The notes below the pieces were generated by a model that was not told the origin of the DNA, made no database searches, and saw nothing but the letters and a program-made list of their open reading frames with translations. From Chromobacterium aquaticum (GTDB lineage: Bacteria > Pseudomonadota > Gammaproteobacteria > Burkholderiales > Chromobacteriaceae), in assembly GCF_021129195.1 (NCBI RefSeq), contig NZ_JAJOHW010000059.1, forward strand, positions 1-38,369: 38,369 nt of DNA, in the 5' to 3' direction. Shown here piece after piece: positions 27,269 to 35,990 of this stretch (the first letter of the stretch is position 1; every line of letters starts with the position of its first letter). The translations under genes and the position numbers were made by a program.

Positions 27269-28876
27269 TTATAGGCGGAAACGGCCCACGGTCTGCTGCA
27301 GGGTGTCGGCCTGCTGGTCGATGGCGCGCACCGCCTGCACCGCGTTGCTGACCGAGTTCTGGGTTTCCTCCACCACGCCGGCCACTTGCTCGACGTTCCC
27401 GGCGATATTGGTGCCGGCCTGGCTCTGCTCGCCCATCGCCACCACCACATTGTGCACATGCTCCAGCGCCTGGCTGGCCTGCTTGCTGATGGCGTCCAGC
27501 GTCTGGGCCGCCTGCTGCACCTGCTCCACGCCGCCCTCCACCGCCGGGCGGATGTCGTCCATCTGGCTGGACACGCTGCCGGTTTCGCTAACCACGGCCT
27601 GCACGATGGTGGAAATCTCATCGGTGGCGGTGGCGGTGCGTTCCGCCAGCTTGCGCACTTCGTCGGCCACCACCGCGAAGCCGCGGCCCATTTCGCCGGC
27701 GCGCGCCGCCTCGATCGCCGCGTTCAGTGCCAGCAGATTGGTCTGGTTGGCGATGTCGCGTATGGTTTCGGCGATGCCACTGATATTGCGCGTGCGTTCG
27801 GCCAGCTTGCCCACCATATCGCTGGCGTTATGCACCTGGCCGGCGATATTGCGGATGCCGTCGGCCGCCTGCGCGGCCAGCGCCTCGCCCTGGCGCGCCA
27901 GCTCCACGGTGTCGCGCGAGCCGGATTCGGTGTCGCGGGCGCTGGCGGTGACGTGATCGATGCTCACCGACAGCTGCTCGATGGCGGCGGCGGCGGAGCT
28001 GGTGGAAGAACTGGCGACGCCGGACACGTCATGGACTTTGTCCATATCGCTGGAAAGCTGACGGCTGGCCTGGTTGATGTTGGAGGCGGCCAGGCGGATT
28101 TCCTCTATCATCTGGCGCAGCTTCAACTGCATCTCGCGCATCGCCGCCAGCAGGCTGTGCGGCGGGCCCTGCACCGCGATGTCGGTGCCCAGGTCGCCGT
28201 CGGCGATGGCCTTGACCACTTGCGCCGCGTAATTGGGGTCGCCGCCCAGCGATTGCATGATGCTGCGCGACACCAGGAAGATCAGCGCCGCCAGCGTGAT
28301 CATGCCGATGACGGCGATGATCAGCAGCGTGCGCGCCTGGCTCCAGAACAACTGGTCGATGTCGTCGATGAAGATGCCGGTGCCCACCATCCAGCCCCAG
28401 GGCTCGAAGCGCACCACGCCGTTGAGCTTGGGAAACTCTTCCTTGCTGCCCTTGCGCGAGGTCTGGATCGTCACCAGGCCGTAATGGTCCTTCTGCAGCG
28501 CTTCTTCATACACCGCCACCGTGGTGCGGCCGTCCGGCAGCGTGCTGCCCATGTCCACCTTGCCCACCCTGTCCTTGCTTGGGTGGAACATCACCACGTT
28601 CTGCGGATTGCGGCCGAAGAAATAGATATCGTCCACCTTGAGCGCATTGAGAGCGGCGATGGCCTGTTTCTGGGCCTCCGCGCGCGGCAGCCCTTTTTCC
28701 TCCAGTTTCTGGAAGTGGCTCATGGTGCCTTCGGCCATGCGTAGCAGGTGGGTGATTTGCTCGCGCTTTTCCTGGCCCAGGGTGGCGCGGGTGGACAGCA
28801 GCGCCACGGTCGCGATGCTGAGCAAGGCCAGCAGGCTGGCCGCCATGATGATGAACAGTCTGGTATTGACCCGCAT
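27269..28876 (-). CDS. Methyl-accepting chemotaxis protein with sCache domain
   Basis: Inner-membrane chemoreceptor, 535 residues. TM1 is at about 8-29. A periplasmic single-Cache domain (about 30-185) includes [19 protein letters not shown] and [15 protein letters not shown], typical of sCache_2 small-molecule sensors. TM2 at about 186-207 is followed by HAMP (about 210-260) and a cytoplasmic signalling domain. The hairpin tip ([20 protein letters not shown]) is intact, so it should contact CheA/CheW. There is no CheR-tethering pentapeptide at the C-terminus (GRFRL). No che genes are in the window. The ligand is unknown; Cache domains of this kind often bind carboxylates. Confidence 0.95.
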   Translation of the reverse strand: MRVNTRLFIIMAASLLALLSIATVALLSTRATLGQEKREQITHLLRMAEGTMSHFQKLEEKGLPRAEAQKQAIAALNALKVDDIYFFGRNPQNVVMFHPSKDRVGKVDMGSTLPDGRTTVAVYEEALQKDHYGLVTIQTSRKGSKEEFPKLNGVVRFEPWGWMVGTGIFIDDIDQLFWSQARTLLIIAVIGMITLAALIFLVSRSIMQSLGGDPNYAAQVVKAIADGDLGTDIAVQGPPHSLLAAMREMQLKLRQMIEEIRLAASNINQASRQLSSDMDKVHDVSGVASSSTSSAAAAIEQLSVSIDHVTASARDTESGSRDTVELARQGEALAAQAADGIRNIAGQVHNASDMVGKLAERTRNISGIAETIRDIANQTNLLALNAAIEAARAGEMGRGFAVVADEVRKLAERTATATDEISTIVQAVVSETGSVSSQMDDIRPAVEGGVEQVQQAAQTLDAISKQASQALEHVHNVVVAMGEQSQAGTNIAGNVEQVAGVVEETQNSVSNAVQAVRAIDQQADTLQQTVGRFRL

Positions 28877-28955
28877 GATGTTCGCTTTTCGAAGGTGGAT
28901 GTGTAATTTTGGGCTATAGGCCCTGCTTTTGCCGGCGGCAAATACAGGACCGGCA

Positions 28956-28981
28956 TTATCGCCTGTTCTAGTATGGTTTTA
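28956..28981 (-). promoter_or_regulatory. Candidate FliA (sigma-28) promoter of the chemoreceptor
   Basis: On the minus strand TAAA (28978-28981) is followed after 14 bp by GGCGATAA (28956-28963). The sigma-28 consensus is TAAA-N15-GCCGATAA, so there is one base mismatch and a spacing one shorter. It is 80 bp upstream of the chemoreceptor ATG. Motility-linked control is plausible. Confidence 0.5.
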
Positions 28982-29040
28982 TGACATTACAAGCAACAAG
29001 ATCAAGGGTTTGGTATTAATTGGTATTAATACGAAATAAA

Positions 29041-29071
29041 GCGCGCCGCCAGCGGGGGGCTGGCGGCGCGC
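29041..29071 (-). terminator. Terminator of the DUF2252 gene
   Basis: A 13-bp perfect stem, GCGCGCCGCCAGC (29041-29053) with GCTGGCGGCGCGC (29059-29071). On the minus strand it is followed by TTTATTTCG. The MITE at 29091-29228 lies between this terminator and the DUF2252 stop codon. Confidence 0.8.
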
Positions 29072-29087
29072 TTGCGAGGGTTTGGGC

Positions 29088-29231
29088 TTAAACCTGTTTA
29101 TGATCAGCCGCGTGTCGGCGATACGGCGTTGAAAGCACCTTCAGAATGCTCAGTACCATTTGTACACTCCGCTTCTTCAGCTGTTTTCGCCTTGTCTCGC
29201 CTTGGCTCGCGAGAGCGTAAACACGTTCTTA
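29088..29231 (+). mobile_element. MITE-like palindromic element, solo copy A, with TTA duplications
   Basis: The core at 29091-29228 (138 bp) starts AACCTGTTTATGATC and ends GAGCGTAAACACGTTC, so the terminal repeats are imperfect. TTA occurs on both sides (29088-29090 and 29229-29231). The right TTA is the TAA stop codon of the minus-strand DUF2252 gene. It has a central GTAC-cattt-GTAC hairpin and no coding capacity. This is the most diverged of the complete copies. Confidence 0.85.
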
Positions 29232-30620
29232 GTCGTGGGCCTGCAGGCGGCCGCTGGCGATGGCGGCCTTGAATACCTGGTAATCCGCTTCCACCTGGTC
29301 GGCGTAGGCCAGCGCGTAGCTGGCGATGGCTTGGTCCAGCTTGTCGCTGTCGCCGACATAGCCGGCCAGTTTGGCGGCTTGGCCGCCGGATTTGGAGTGC
29401 GCGCGCGCCAGCGCCCAGGCGCAGGCCTGGCCGTAAGCGGTCAGCGCCTCCGGCGCGGTGAAGGCCTCCAGCGACGGTGCCGCTTTCATGTCGCGCAACT
29501 GGCGCACATAGAAATGGCGGCCGGCGGGGCCGGTGGTCCAACCCAGGAACAAATCGCTGGCCGCCTGCATCAGGCGCTGGCCGAACACCACACGCTTGCC
29601 CTGATGGCCGTGCACGCAGGCCTGGGTGTAGGGCTCCAGCACCGAGGGCCGTGCTTCTTTCAATTGCAGGAACAGCGGCTGGTCGAAATTGTCTTGCAAC
29701 AGCATCACCAGACAGCGGGTGCCCACGCTGCCCACGCCCACCACCTTGAACGCGCAATCCACCAACCGGAAGCGCTCCAGCAACTGGCGGCGGTCTTCTT
29801 TCAAGGTGGTGATGTAGTTGTCCAGCATCGGCTTGACCAGCGCCTCGGCATCGCTGGTGGACAGCCAGCTGTCGTCGTTGTCCAGCAGCGTGTTCTTGTC
29901 GTGCAGATGGAAGATCACCGGCGGGTTGTCGCGCAGCCGCAGCGTGCCGTCTTCCAGCTCAGTCATCTTGGGCAGCAGTTTTTCCTGGGTCTGATGCCTG
30001 GCCTTGTCCGACAGCTTGAGCATTTGCTGGCGAATGGCGTCGGTGGGCGCGCGTTCCAGCAATTGCTCGAAGCCCACCTTGGTGTACCACAGCTCCAGCT
30101 GTCCCATGCGCGCGTACTCGTTGACACGGCGGCGGTAGACCTCGCTGGCGCGGCACACCATGTCCCGGGCCTGGCTTTCGCTGAAGCCCTGGCCGCGCGC
30201 GGCCAGCACCAGGCTGACGGCCAGCCGCTTCAAATCCCATTCCCACGGGCCGTGGTGGGTTTCGTCGAAGTCGTTGATGTCGAAGATCAGCTGCCGCTCC
30301 GGCGAGGCGAAGAAGCCGTAGTTCATCAGATGGGCGTCGCCGCAGATCTGCAAGTTCAGGCCGCTGCTGGGATTGGCGGCCAGATCGGCGGCTTGGATCA
30401 TCGCGAAGCCGCGGAAGAAAGTAAACGGCGACACCTGCATCCGGCTATAGCGCAGCGGAATCAGGCCGGGCACGCGGCCTTGCGAGGTCTGCTCCACCAT
30501 GGCGACCACGTCGCGTGGCGCGCTGAGACGGTTTTCCGCTTGCAGGGTGCGGGAGCAGGCCTGGCGCAGCGCCTTGCCGGCGGCGTAGTGCAGTTCATAC
30601 TTGGGGTGGTAATTGGCCAT
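29229..30620 (-). CDS. DUF2252 family protein (kinase-like fold inferred)
   Basis: 463 residues from ATG 30620, which has an AGGAG ribosome site; the longer frame starting at a GTG near 30698 would lie inside a DnaA-box sequence. The DUF2252 signatures are clear: SPFTFFRGFAMIQAADLA, ICGDAHLMNYGFF, and DINDFDETHHGPWEWDLKRL. The GDAHxxNxG and DFDE motifs resemble the catalytic HGDxHxxN and metal-binding aspartates of aminoglycoside-phosphotransferase-like kinases; this comparison is inference. Biological role unknown. Its stop codon coincides with the right target duplication of the MITE, and it is preceded by the DnaA-box cluster. Confidence 0.9.
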   Translation of the reverse strand: MANYHPKYELHYAAGKALRQACSRTLQAENRLSAPRDVVAMVEQTSQGRVPGLIPLRYSRMQVSPFTFFRGFAMIQAADLAANPSSGLNLQICGDAHLMNYGFFASPERQLIFDINDFDETHHGPWEWDLKRLAVSLVLAARGQGFSESQARDMVCRASEVYRRRVNEYARMGQLELWYTKVGFEQLLERAPTDAIRQQMLKLSDKARHQTQEKLLPKMTELEDGTLRLRDNPPVIFHLHDKNTLLDNDDSWLSTSDAEALVKPMLDNYITTLKEDRRQLLERFRLVDCAFKVVGVGSVGTRCLVMLLQDNFDQPLFLQLKEARPSVLEPYTQACVHGHQGKRVVFGQRLMQAASDLFLGWTTGPAGRHFYVRQLRDMKAAPSLEAFTAPEALTAYGQACAWALARAHSKSGGQAAKLAGYVGDSDKLDQAIASYALAYADQVEADYQVFKAAIASGRLQAHD

Positions 30621-30690
30621 GCGGACTCCTGGCGACTGAGGTTTTTTGTCCAGTTTAACCGCTGCGGCGGATTTGTCATGGAACTCGTGC

Positions 30691-30890
30691 TTATCCACAG
30701 AGTTGTCCCCTGTTCATCCACATTGCACACAAGCAGGGCAGGGCCATTTAAGTTATGCACAGGGTGCTTCGGAGGCTAGTCCTTGGCGCGACAGGCGGTT
30801 TTTCGCTATTCACGCCATTTATCCACAGATTTGTGCACAGACTGTCCACAACATCCACAAGCACTGGCCTGGCCGCCAGCGCTATCCACA
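30691..30890 (+). other. Cluster of DnaA-box-like sequences
   Basis: Three matches to TTATNCACA: TTATCCACA at 30691-30699 and 30819-30827, and TTATGCACA at 30753-30761. One-mismatch forms are TCATCCACA (30714-30722), TTGTGCACA (30831-30839) and CTATCCACA (30882-30890). Weaker two-mismatch copies lie at 30842-30850 and 30851-30859. All are on the same strand within 200 bp. There is no dnaA, gidA or replication-initiator gene nearby. The whole gene-free stretch 30621-31043 holds only this cluster and a MITE. Confidence 0.6.
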
Positions 30891-30900
30891 GCGCGGGGGC

Positions 30901-31046
30901 TTAGAACCTGTTTACGATCTGCTGCGCGTCGGCGATACGGCGTTGAACACGTCTTCGAAATGCTCATGTACCGCTTGTACATTCCGCTTTCTCAGCCATT
31001 TTCGCCTTGTCTCGCCTTAGCTCGCGAGATCGTAAACAGGTTCTTA
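30901..31046 (+). mobile_element. MITE-like palindromic element, solo copy B, with TTA duplications
   Basis: The core at 30904-31043 (140 bp) has near-perfect terminal inverted repeats: GAACCTGTTTACGATCT at the left, and its reverse complement AGATCGTAAACAGGTTC at the right end. It is bounded by TTA on both sides (30901-30903, 31044-31046). The right TTA is the TAA stop codon of the minus-strand exported-protein gene. The central hairpin is ATGTAC-cgctt-GTACAT flanked by paired AT-rich arms. No coding potential. It is the best-preserved solo copy and sits directly after the DnaA-box cluster. Confidence 0.92.
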
Positions 31047-31427
31047 GCCGGATTGGGCGCAGCTATTGACCAATTTGCGCCAAGCCTTGCTATAGCTGAG
31101 GCCATGGGTGTTCACCGTCAGTTTGCTGGCGTCGCCATCCGGTTTGATCTTGATTTCCAGGCCGTCCTTATTGGTGGCGGGGTTGGTCAGACGCACGACT
31201 TCGCCACCGTTGGCGCCACGCTCGCGCTCGATGTATTCGCTGGGAATGCGCAGTTTGCGCATGCTGTCCTCCAGGCAGCGCGCCACCGCTGGCGGCTCGG
31301 CCTTGGATTTCAGCGTGGCGACGGGGTCGTTCAGACTGGCGAGGGCCGGCATCACGGCGCAGCTCAGTGCGACGCCCAGCGTGGCTTGGAGTAATAGGGA
31401 TTTGCAGTGTTCGATCAGATTGGGCAT
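31044..31427 (-). CDS. Exported protein of unknown function
   Basis: 127 residues with a signal peptide (about 1-30, LLLQATLGVALSCAVMPALA) cleaved before SLNDPV. The mature part is about 97 residues with two cysteines (ARCLEDSMRK and VNSCAQSG) that could form a disulfide. It contains GGEVVRLTNPATNKDGLEIK and is predicted periplasmic. No family recognised. Its TAA stop codon is the target duplication of the MITE. The 3' untranslated region of its transcript is therefore the palindromic element. Confidence 0.75.
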   Translation of the reverse strand: MPNLIEHCKSLLLQATLGVALSCAVMPALASLNDPVATLKSKAEPPAVARCLEDSMRKLRIPSEYIERERGANGGEVVRLTNPATNKDGLEIKIKPDGDASKLTVNTHGLSYSKAWRKLVNSCAQSG

Positions 31428-31531
31428 GGCTTTCTTGCGGGAAGGACTACGGTATCAAGCTTGGAAACGCAGTGCCGCGCGCAAGTTCTAGTCAGGCCAG
31501 TTGCAGGTGTTAAGGAGTTTGAGACAGAGGC

Positions 31532-31954
31532 TCAGCCGTGCAGCGCCACGGATTCGCCGACGATGGCGAGCAGCAGCCAGATTTGCCAATAACTGCTGCG
31601 CGCCAGCGAGTCGGCGCCGCGCAGTTCCAGGCTGCGCTGGATGCGCAGCTGGCTTTGCCAGCGCAGCAGGCCGCGCGAGGCGCGAATCTCCAGCAGCAGC
31701 AGCGGCGCCAGGGTCAGCAGTTTGAGCATGAACAGCGGTTGTTGCAGGCGGGCGGGATTCAGCGCCAGCAGGCCGAGGCCGCTGACGGTCCACAGCGCCA
31801 GCGCCAGCAGCCACCAGCGATGGCTGCGGAACAATTGCGGGGTCTGGTTGGGGAACTGCTGCTGGCGCAGCAGGCCGGCGCGGCTCCAGAGCGCGGCCAG
31901 GCCGGCGCCCAGCGCCAGTAGATGCAAGCTTGCCAGCAGCCAATGCCAAAACAT
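31532..31954 (-). CDS. Small integral membrane protein (DUF2214-like, tentative)
   Basis: 140 residues with about four hydrophobic helices: near 3-22 (WHWLLASLHLLALGAGLAAL), 46-66 (WWLLALALWTVSGLGLLAL), 74-92 (FMLKLLTLAPLLLLEI) and 122-137 (YWQIWLLLAIVGESVA). ATG 31954 is preceded by a strong GGGAGG site, which supports it as a real gene over overlapping frames. Topology resembles small DUF2214-type proteins, but I could not confirm the family. No functional partner nearby. Confidence 0.72.
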   Translation of the reverse strand: MFWHWLLASLHLLALGAGLAALWSRAGLLRQQQFPNQTPQLFRSHRWWLLALALWTVSGLGLLALNPARLQQPLFMLKLLTLAPLLLLEIRASRGLLRWQSQLRIQRSLELRGADSLARSSYWQIWLLLAIVGESVALHG

Positions 31955-32049
31955 GGTTTGCCTCCCGCCCCCAAGAGATGCCCTACACGGTAAACAGGGG
32001 CGCAGCGGCTGGCAAGCTTATTCGGTCGGCCGCTTGAGCGCGCGCGGGC

Positions 32050-32538
32050 TCAGCCGCCGAAGCGCTGGCCAGGCTGGGCGCGGCGCAGGAAATCCAGCAT
32101 TGCCGGCACCTGCTCCGCGCCTTCCGCCGGCGACCAGGCCGCCTGGTTCTGCGGCTGCAAGGGCAGGTAGGGGCCGTGCTTGACTTCGAATACCACGCTG
32201 CCCGGCAGCAAGGACACCACCGAGTGCCAGGTATTGGCCGGCATTTCGAACACCTTGGCGCCGTCTTCGCCCAGGCGGTGGCGGCTTTGCACCACGCCGG
32301 CCTCGTCGAACACGATCACCTCGAAGGCGCCGCTGAGGGCGATCAGCATCTCCCAGCTGTGGTCGTGGCGATGCGGGCGGACATAGGTGTCCGGCTCCAT
32401 GGCGATGGCCAGGCGCTGGATCGGGTCTTCCAATTGCTGGTGGAAGTTATGGTTGGCGCGCAAGCGCGGCGCACAGGCGGCTTTGGCCGACAATTCGGCC
32501 AGGTCTTGTTGCTTCAGGGTCAGCATCGGGGTTGCCAT
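32050..32538 (-). CDS. WbuC family cupin-fold metalloprotein
   Basis: 162 residues from ATG 32538. The WbuC-type N-terminus (LTLKQQDLAELSAKA, RANHNFHQQLEDPIQRLAIA) leads into a cupin barrel with the metal-binding region RPHRHDHSWEMLIALSGAFE and a second part containing MPANTWHSVVSL. WbuC-type genes are often found near O-antigen loci, but no surface-polysaccharide genes are visible here. No clear ribosome site, so the start could shift slightly downstream to ATG 32526. It lies after the proA terminator. Confidence 0.85.
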   Translation of the reverse strand: MATPMLTLKQQDLAELSAKAACAPRLRANHNFHQQLEDPIQRLAIAMEPDTYVRPHRHDHSWEMLIALSGAFEVIVFDEAGVVQSRHRLGEDGAKVFEMPANTWHSVVSLLPGSVVFEVKHGPYLPLQPQNQAAWSPAEGAEQVPAMLDFLRRAQPGQRFGG

Positions 32539-32570
32539 GAGAAAGATGTGATAGCGCGGATTATCAATGA

Positions 32571-32600
32571 AAACGCCGCCGGCAGCGAGGCCGGCGGCGT
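32571..32600 (-). terminator. Terminator of proA
   Basis: Stem ACGCCGCCGGC (32573-32583) with GCCGGCGGCGT (32590-32600), a 6-nt loop, followed on the minus strand by TTTCATTG. It lies about 40 bp past the proA stop. Confidence 0.85.
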
Positions 32601-32641
32601 AGCGAAAGCCGGTCAAGCAAGCGGCCTTCGATGCAGCGGGA

Positions 32642-33901
32642 TCAGGAGCGGATCTGGCCGTCGCCCAGCACGATCCACTTCTGGCTGGTCAGGCCGGTCA
32701 GGCCCACCGGGCCGCGCGCGTGGATCTTGTCGGTGGAAATGCCGATTTCCGCGCCCAGGCCGTATTCGAAACCATCGGCGAAGCGGGTGGAGGCGTTGAC
32801 CATCACGCTGGCGGAATCCACCTCGCGCAGGAAGCGGCGGGTGCGGCCGTAGTCCTCGGACACGATGGCGTCGGTGTGATGGCTGCCCCAGTGATTGATG
32901 TGCTCGATGGCGTCGTCCAGGTCCTTGACCACCTTGACGGCCAGGATGGGCGCCAGGTATTCGCTGGCCCAGTCCTCATCGCTGGCCGGCCATACCTTGT
33001 CGCCCAGGATGGCGCGGGTGCGCTCGCAGCCGCGCAGCTCCACGCCTTTTTCCCAATAAGCCTCGGCCAGGCGCGGCAGGATGAATTCCGCGAAGGCGGT
33101 GTGCACCAGCAGGGTTTCCATGGTGTTGCACGTGCCGTAGCGGTGGGTCTTGGCGTTCAAGGCGATGTCGAAAGCCTTGTCCGGGCTGGCGGTGTCGTCG
33201 ATGTAGACATGGCAGTTGCCGTCCAGATGCTTGATCACTGGCACCCGCGCCTCGGCGCTGATGCGGGCGATCAGGCCCTTGCCGCCGCGCGGCACGATCA
33301 CGTCCACGTATTGCGGCATGGTGATCAGCTCGCCCACCGCGGCGCGGTCGGTGGTGGCCAGCACCTGCACCGCCTCCGGCGGCAGGCCGGCTTCGCGCAA
33401 GCCCTCGTGCACGCAGGCGGCGATGGCCTGATTGCTGTGGAAGGCCTCGGAGCCGCCGCGCAGCAGCGCGGCGTTGCCGGATTTCAGGCACAGGCCGGCG
33501 GCGTCGGCGGTGACGTTGGGCCGCGCCTCGTAAATGATGCCCACCACGCCCAGCGGCACCCGCATCTTGCCCAGCTGAATGCCGGACGGGCGATAGGCCA
33601 TTTCGCTGACCTCGCCCACCGGGTCCGGCAGCGCGGCGATCTGGCGCAGGCCTTCGGCCATGCCGGCGATGGTTTTTTCGTTCAGCGCCAGCCGGTCCAG
33701 CAGCGCCGGCTCCAGGCCGGCCTTGCGCGCCGCTTCCATGTCCTGGGCGTTGGCGGCCAGCAGCTGCGCCTGCTCGCGCAGGATGGCGTCCGCCATCGCC
33801 AGCAGCGCGCGGTTCTTCTGCGCGGTATCGGCGCGGGCCAGCTCGCGGCTGGCCTTGCGGGCGGCCTTGCCCGCCTGTTGCATATAGTCTTTGACGTTCA
33901 T
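32642..33901 (-). CDS. proA: Gamma-glutamyl phosphate reductase
   Basis: Second enzyme of proline synthesis: NADPH-dependent reduction of gamma-glutamyl phosphate to glutamate semialdehyde. 419 residues (E. coli 417). An aldehyde-dehydrogenase-like fold with the catalytic cysteine Cys258 in [13 protein letters not shown]. The motifs [17 protein letters not shown] and [20 protein letters not shown] are typical. The start is ATG 33901, not the in-frame TTG 15 bp upstream. proB is not adjacent, so the pathway genes are split in this genome. It is divergent from the sulfate importer, with a 233-bp intergenic region between. Confidence 0.98.
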   Translation of the reverse strand: MNVKDYMQQAGKAARKASRELARADTAQKNRALLAMADAILREQAQLLAANAQDMEAARKAGLEPALLDRLALNEKTIAGMAEGLRQIAALPDPVGEVSEMAYRPSGIQLGKMRVPLGVVGIIYEARPNVTADAAGLCLKSGNAALLRGGSEAFHSNQAIAACVHEGLREAGLPPEAVQVLATTDRAAVGELITMPQYVDVIVPRGGKGLIARISAEARVPVIKHLDGNCHVYIDDTASPDKAFDIALNAKTHRYGTCNTMETLLVHTAFAEFILPRLAEAYWEKGVELRGCERTRAILGDKVWPASDEDWASEYLAPILAVKVVKDLDDAIEHINHWGSHHTDAIVSEDYGRTRRFLREVDSASVMVNASTRFADGFEYGLGAEIGISTDKIHARGPVGLTGLTSQKWIVLGDGQIRS

Positions 33902-34134
33902 CGTGGAAACTTCCAAGAGCCAGAATAGAGAGTTGACTCTGAGAGTAAACCAAAGCGGGAAGGGGAGCCAGCATGGAGCGCATGGCGCCGGGGAGCGCGC
34001 GGATGCGCGGGGAATAAGGCGGTTTTATTAGATGATTGAGGGATAAGGGTATTTCACAATATTATTTATGGATATAACAGTCCTTGGGTATAGTCGGGAA
34101 CATCGCCGATCATCCATTAAGAAAAGGTCTGTCC

Positions 34135-35127
34135 ATGAAGCTCCGTCTCGCCCTGGCCGCCCTGCTGCTGGCCGCGTCCGGCTCCGCGCTGGCCGACGCC
34201 ACCCTGCTCAATGTGTCCTATGACGTGATGCGCGACTTCTACAAGGACTACAACCCGGCCTTCCAGAAAGCCTATAAGGCCAAGACCGGCGAAACCGTTA
34301 CCCTGCAACAGTCGCACGGCGGCTCCAGCAAGCAGGCGCTGGCGGTGGCCAACGGCCTGGCCGCCGACGTGATCACCATGAACCAGGCCACCGATATCGA
34401 CCTGCTGGCGAGCAAGGGCCTGGTGCCGGCCAACTGGGCCAGCCGCCTGCCCAACCACGCGGTGCCGTTCACCTCCACCATCGTGTTCCTGGTGCGCAAG
34501 GGCAATCCGCAGCAAGTGCGCGACTGGAGCGACCTGGCCAAGCCGGGCCTGAAAGTGGTGATCCCCAATCCCAAGACTTCCGGCAACGGCCGCTACAGCT
34601 ATCTGGCGGCCTGGGGCTATGCGTTGAAACAGCCGGGCGGCAACGAAGCCAAGGCCCGCGAGCTGGTGGGCAAGATCTTCAAGAACGTGCCGGTGCTGGA
34701 CGGTGGCGGCCGCGCCGCCACCACCACCTTCATGCAGCGCCAGATCGGCGACGTGCTGGTGACCTTCGAGAACGAGGCGGAAATGATCGCCCGCGAATTC
34801 GGCCGCGGCGGCTTCGAAGTGGTTTACCCCAGCGTGTCCGTACTGGCCGAGAACCCGGTGTCGGTGGTGGACAAGGTGGTGGACCGCAAGGGCAGCCGCA
34901 AGCAGGCGGAAGCCTATCTGCAATACCTGTGGAGCCCGGAAGGCCAGAAGCTGGCCGCCGACAACTACCTGCGTCCGCAAGATCCGGCGGTGGCCAAGCA
35001 GTTCGCCGCCCGCTTCCCGGCGGTGAAAACCTTCACCGTGGCCAGCGTGTTCGGCTCCTGGGCCGCGGTCAATCAGAAGCACTTCGCCGACGGCGGCAGC
35101 TTCGACCAGATCTTCAGCAAGAAATGA
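34135..35127 (+). CDS. sbp: Sulfate ABC transporter periplasmic binding protein
   Basis: Captures sulfate (or thiosulfate) in the periplasm and delivers it to CysTW. 330 residues. The signal peptide [20 protein letters not shown] is cleaved before [10 protein letters not shown]. The family motifs [25 protein letters not shown], and [18 protein letters not shown] are intact; the last covers main-chain sulfate contacts. The start is ATG 34135 after AAAAGG; upstream codons in the frame lack a site. It opens the sbp-cysT-cysW-cysA operon. The AT-rich 34021-34095 region ahead of it, with TATAGT at 34089-34094, would suit a CysB-controlled promoter, but I cannot identify an operator with confidence. 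Confidence 0.96.
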   Translation: MKLRLALAALLLAASGSALADATLLNVSYDVMRDFYKDYNPAFQKAYKAKTGETVTLQQSHGGSSKQALAVANGLAADVITMNQATDIDLLASKGLVPANWASRLPNHAVPFTSTIVFLVRKGNPQQVRDWSDLAKPGLKVVIPNPKTSGNGRYSYLAAWGYALKQPGGNEAKARELVGKIFKNVPVLDGGGRAATTTFMQRQIGDVLVTFENEAEMIAREFGRGGFEVVYPSVSVLAENPVSVVDKVVDRKGSRKQAEAYLQYLWSPEGQKLAADNYLRPQDPAVAKQFAARFPAVKTFTVASVFGSWAAVNQKHFADGGSFDQIFSKK

Positions 35128-35134
35128 GCGCGTG

Positions 35135-35989
35135 ATGGCGGCCAGCGGCTTCAATCTGATCAATAAGCGCCACTCGGTGCTGCCCGGCTTCGGCCTGTCC
35201 TTCGGCATCACCTTGTTCTGGCTGGGCCTGATCGTGCTGCTGCCCTTCGCCGCGCTGCTGTGGTCGGCGCATGGCATGGGCTGGGCGGCCTTCGTCGACG
35301 CGGTGGCCCATGAGCGCGTGGCCGCCGCCATCCGCCTGTCCTTCGTTTCCGCCGGCATCGCCGCGCTGATCAATCTGCTGTTCGGTTTCCTGGTGGCCTG
35401 GGTGCTGGTGCGCTACCGTTTTCCCGGCAAGCGGCTGATAGACGCGCTGGTGGACCTGCCGTTCGCGCTGCCCACCGCGGTGGCCGGCATCGCGCTGACC
35501 ACGCTGTACGCGCCCAACGGCTGGATAGGCCAATACCTGGAGCCGCTGGGCCTGAAAGTGTCGTTCACCCCGCTGGGCATCATCGTGGCGCTGACCTTCA
35601 TCGGCCTGCCCTTCGTGGTGCGCACGGTGCAGCCGGTGCTGGAAGACCTGGAGCGCGAGCTGGAAGAAGCCGCCACCTGCCTGGGCGCCGGGCGCTGGGA
35701 CATTTTCCGGCGCGTGATCTTCCCGGCGGCGCTGCCGGCCTTGATCACCGGCGGCGCGATGGCTTTCGCCCGCGCCACCGGCGAATACGGCTCGGTGATC
35801 TTCATCGCCGGCAATATCCCGATGGTGTCGGAGATCGCCCCGCTGATCATCGCCGCCAAGCTGGACCAGTTCGACCAGAACGGCGCGGTGGCGGTGGCGC
35901 TGGTGATGCTGGCCATCTCCTTCCTGTTCCTGTTCGCCATCAACCTCATCCAATGGTGGGCCGCGCGCCGCCACGGCGCGGGTAAATGA
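35135..35989 (+). CDS. cysT: Sulfate ABC transporter permease CysT (CysU)
   Basis: Inner-membrane permease, 284 residues with about six transmembrane helices. The EAA loop that docks the ATPase reads [19 protein letters not shown]. Typical segments: [40 protein letters not shown], and [15 protein letters not shown]. It starts 8 bp after the sbp stop; GTG 35132 and ATG 35135 are both possible. Ends 1 bp before cysW, so translation is coupled. Confidence 0.97.
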   Translation: MAASGFNLINKRHSVLPGFGLSFGITLFWLGLIVLLPFAALLWSAHGMGWAAFVDAVAHERVAAAIRLSFVSAGIAALINLLFGFLVAWVLVRYRFPGKRLIDALVDLPFALPTAVAGIALTTLYAPNGWIGQYLEPLGLKVSFTPLGIIVALTFIGLPFVVRTVQPVLEDLERELEEAATCLGAGRWDIFRRVIFPAALPALITGGAMAFARATGEYGSVIFIAGNIPMVSEIAPLIIAAKLDQFDQNGAVAVALVMLAISFLFLFAINLIQWWAARRHGAGK

Positions 35990-35990
35990 C

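Noticed and set aside
29160-30779. Plus-strand 539-codon open frame opposite the DUF2252 gene
   Set aside because: It starts inside the MITE, runs antisense to a recognisable protein family and ends in the DnaA-box region. No supportable start.
30691-30890. Chromosomal or plasmid replication origin
   Set aside because: DnaA boxes alone are not enough. There is no dnaA, dnaN, gidA, parAB or rep gene, and no clear AT-rich unwinding element, so only a DnaA-binding locus is proposed.
34021-34134. CysB operator or riboswitch before sbp
   Set aside because: The stretch is AT-rich and plausible for regulation, but I could not identify a specific CysB site or any known riboswitch structure.
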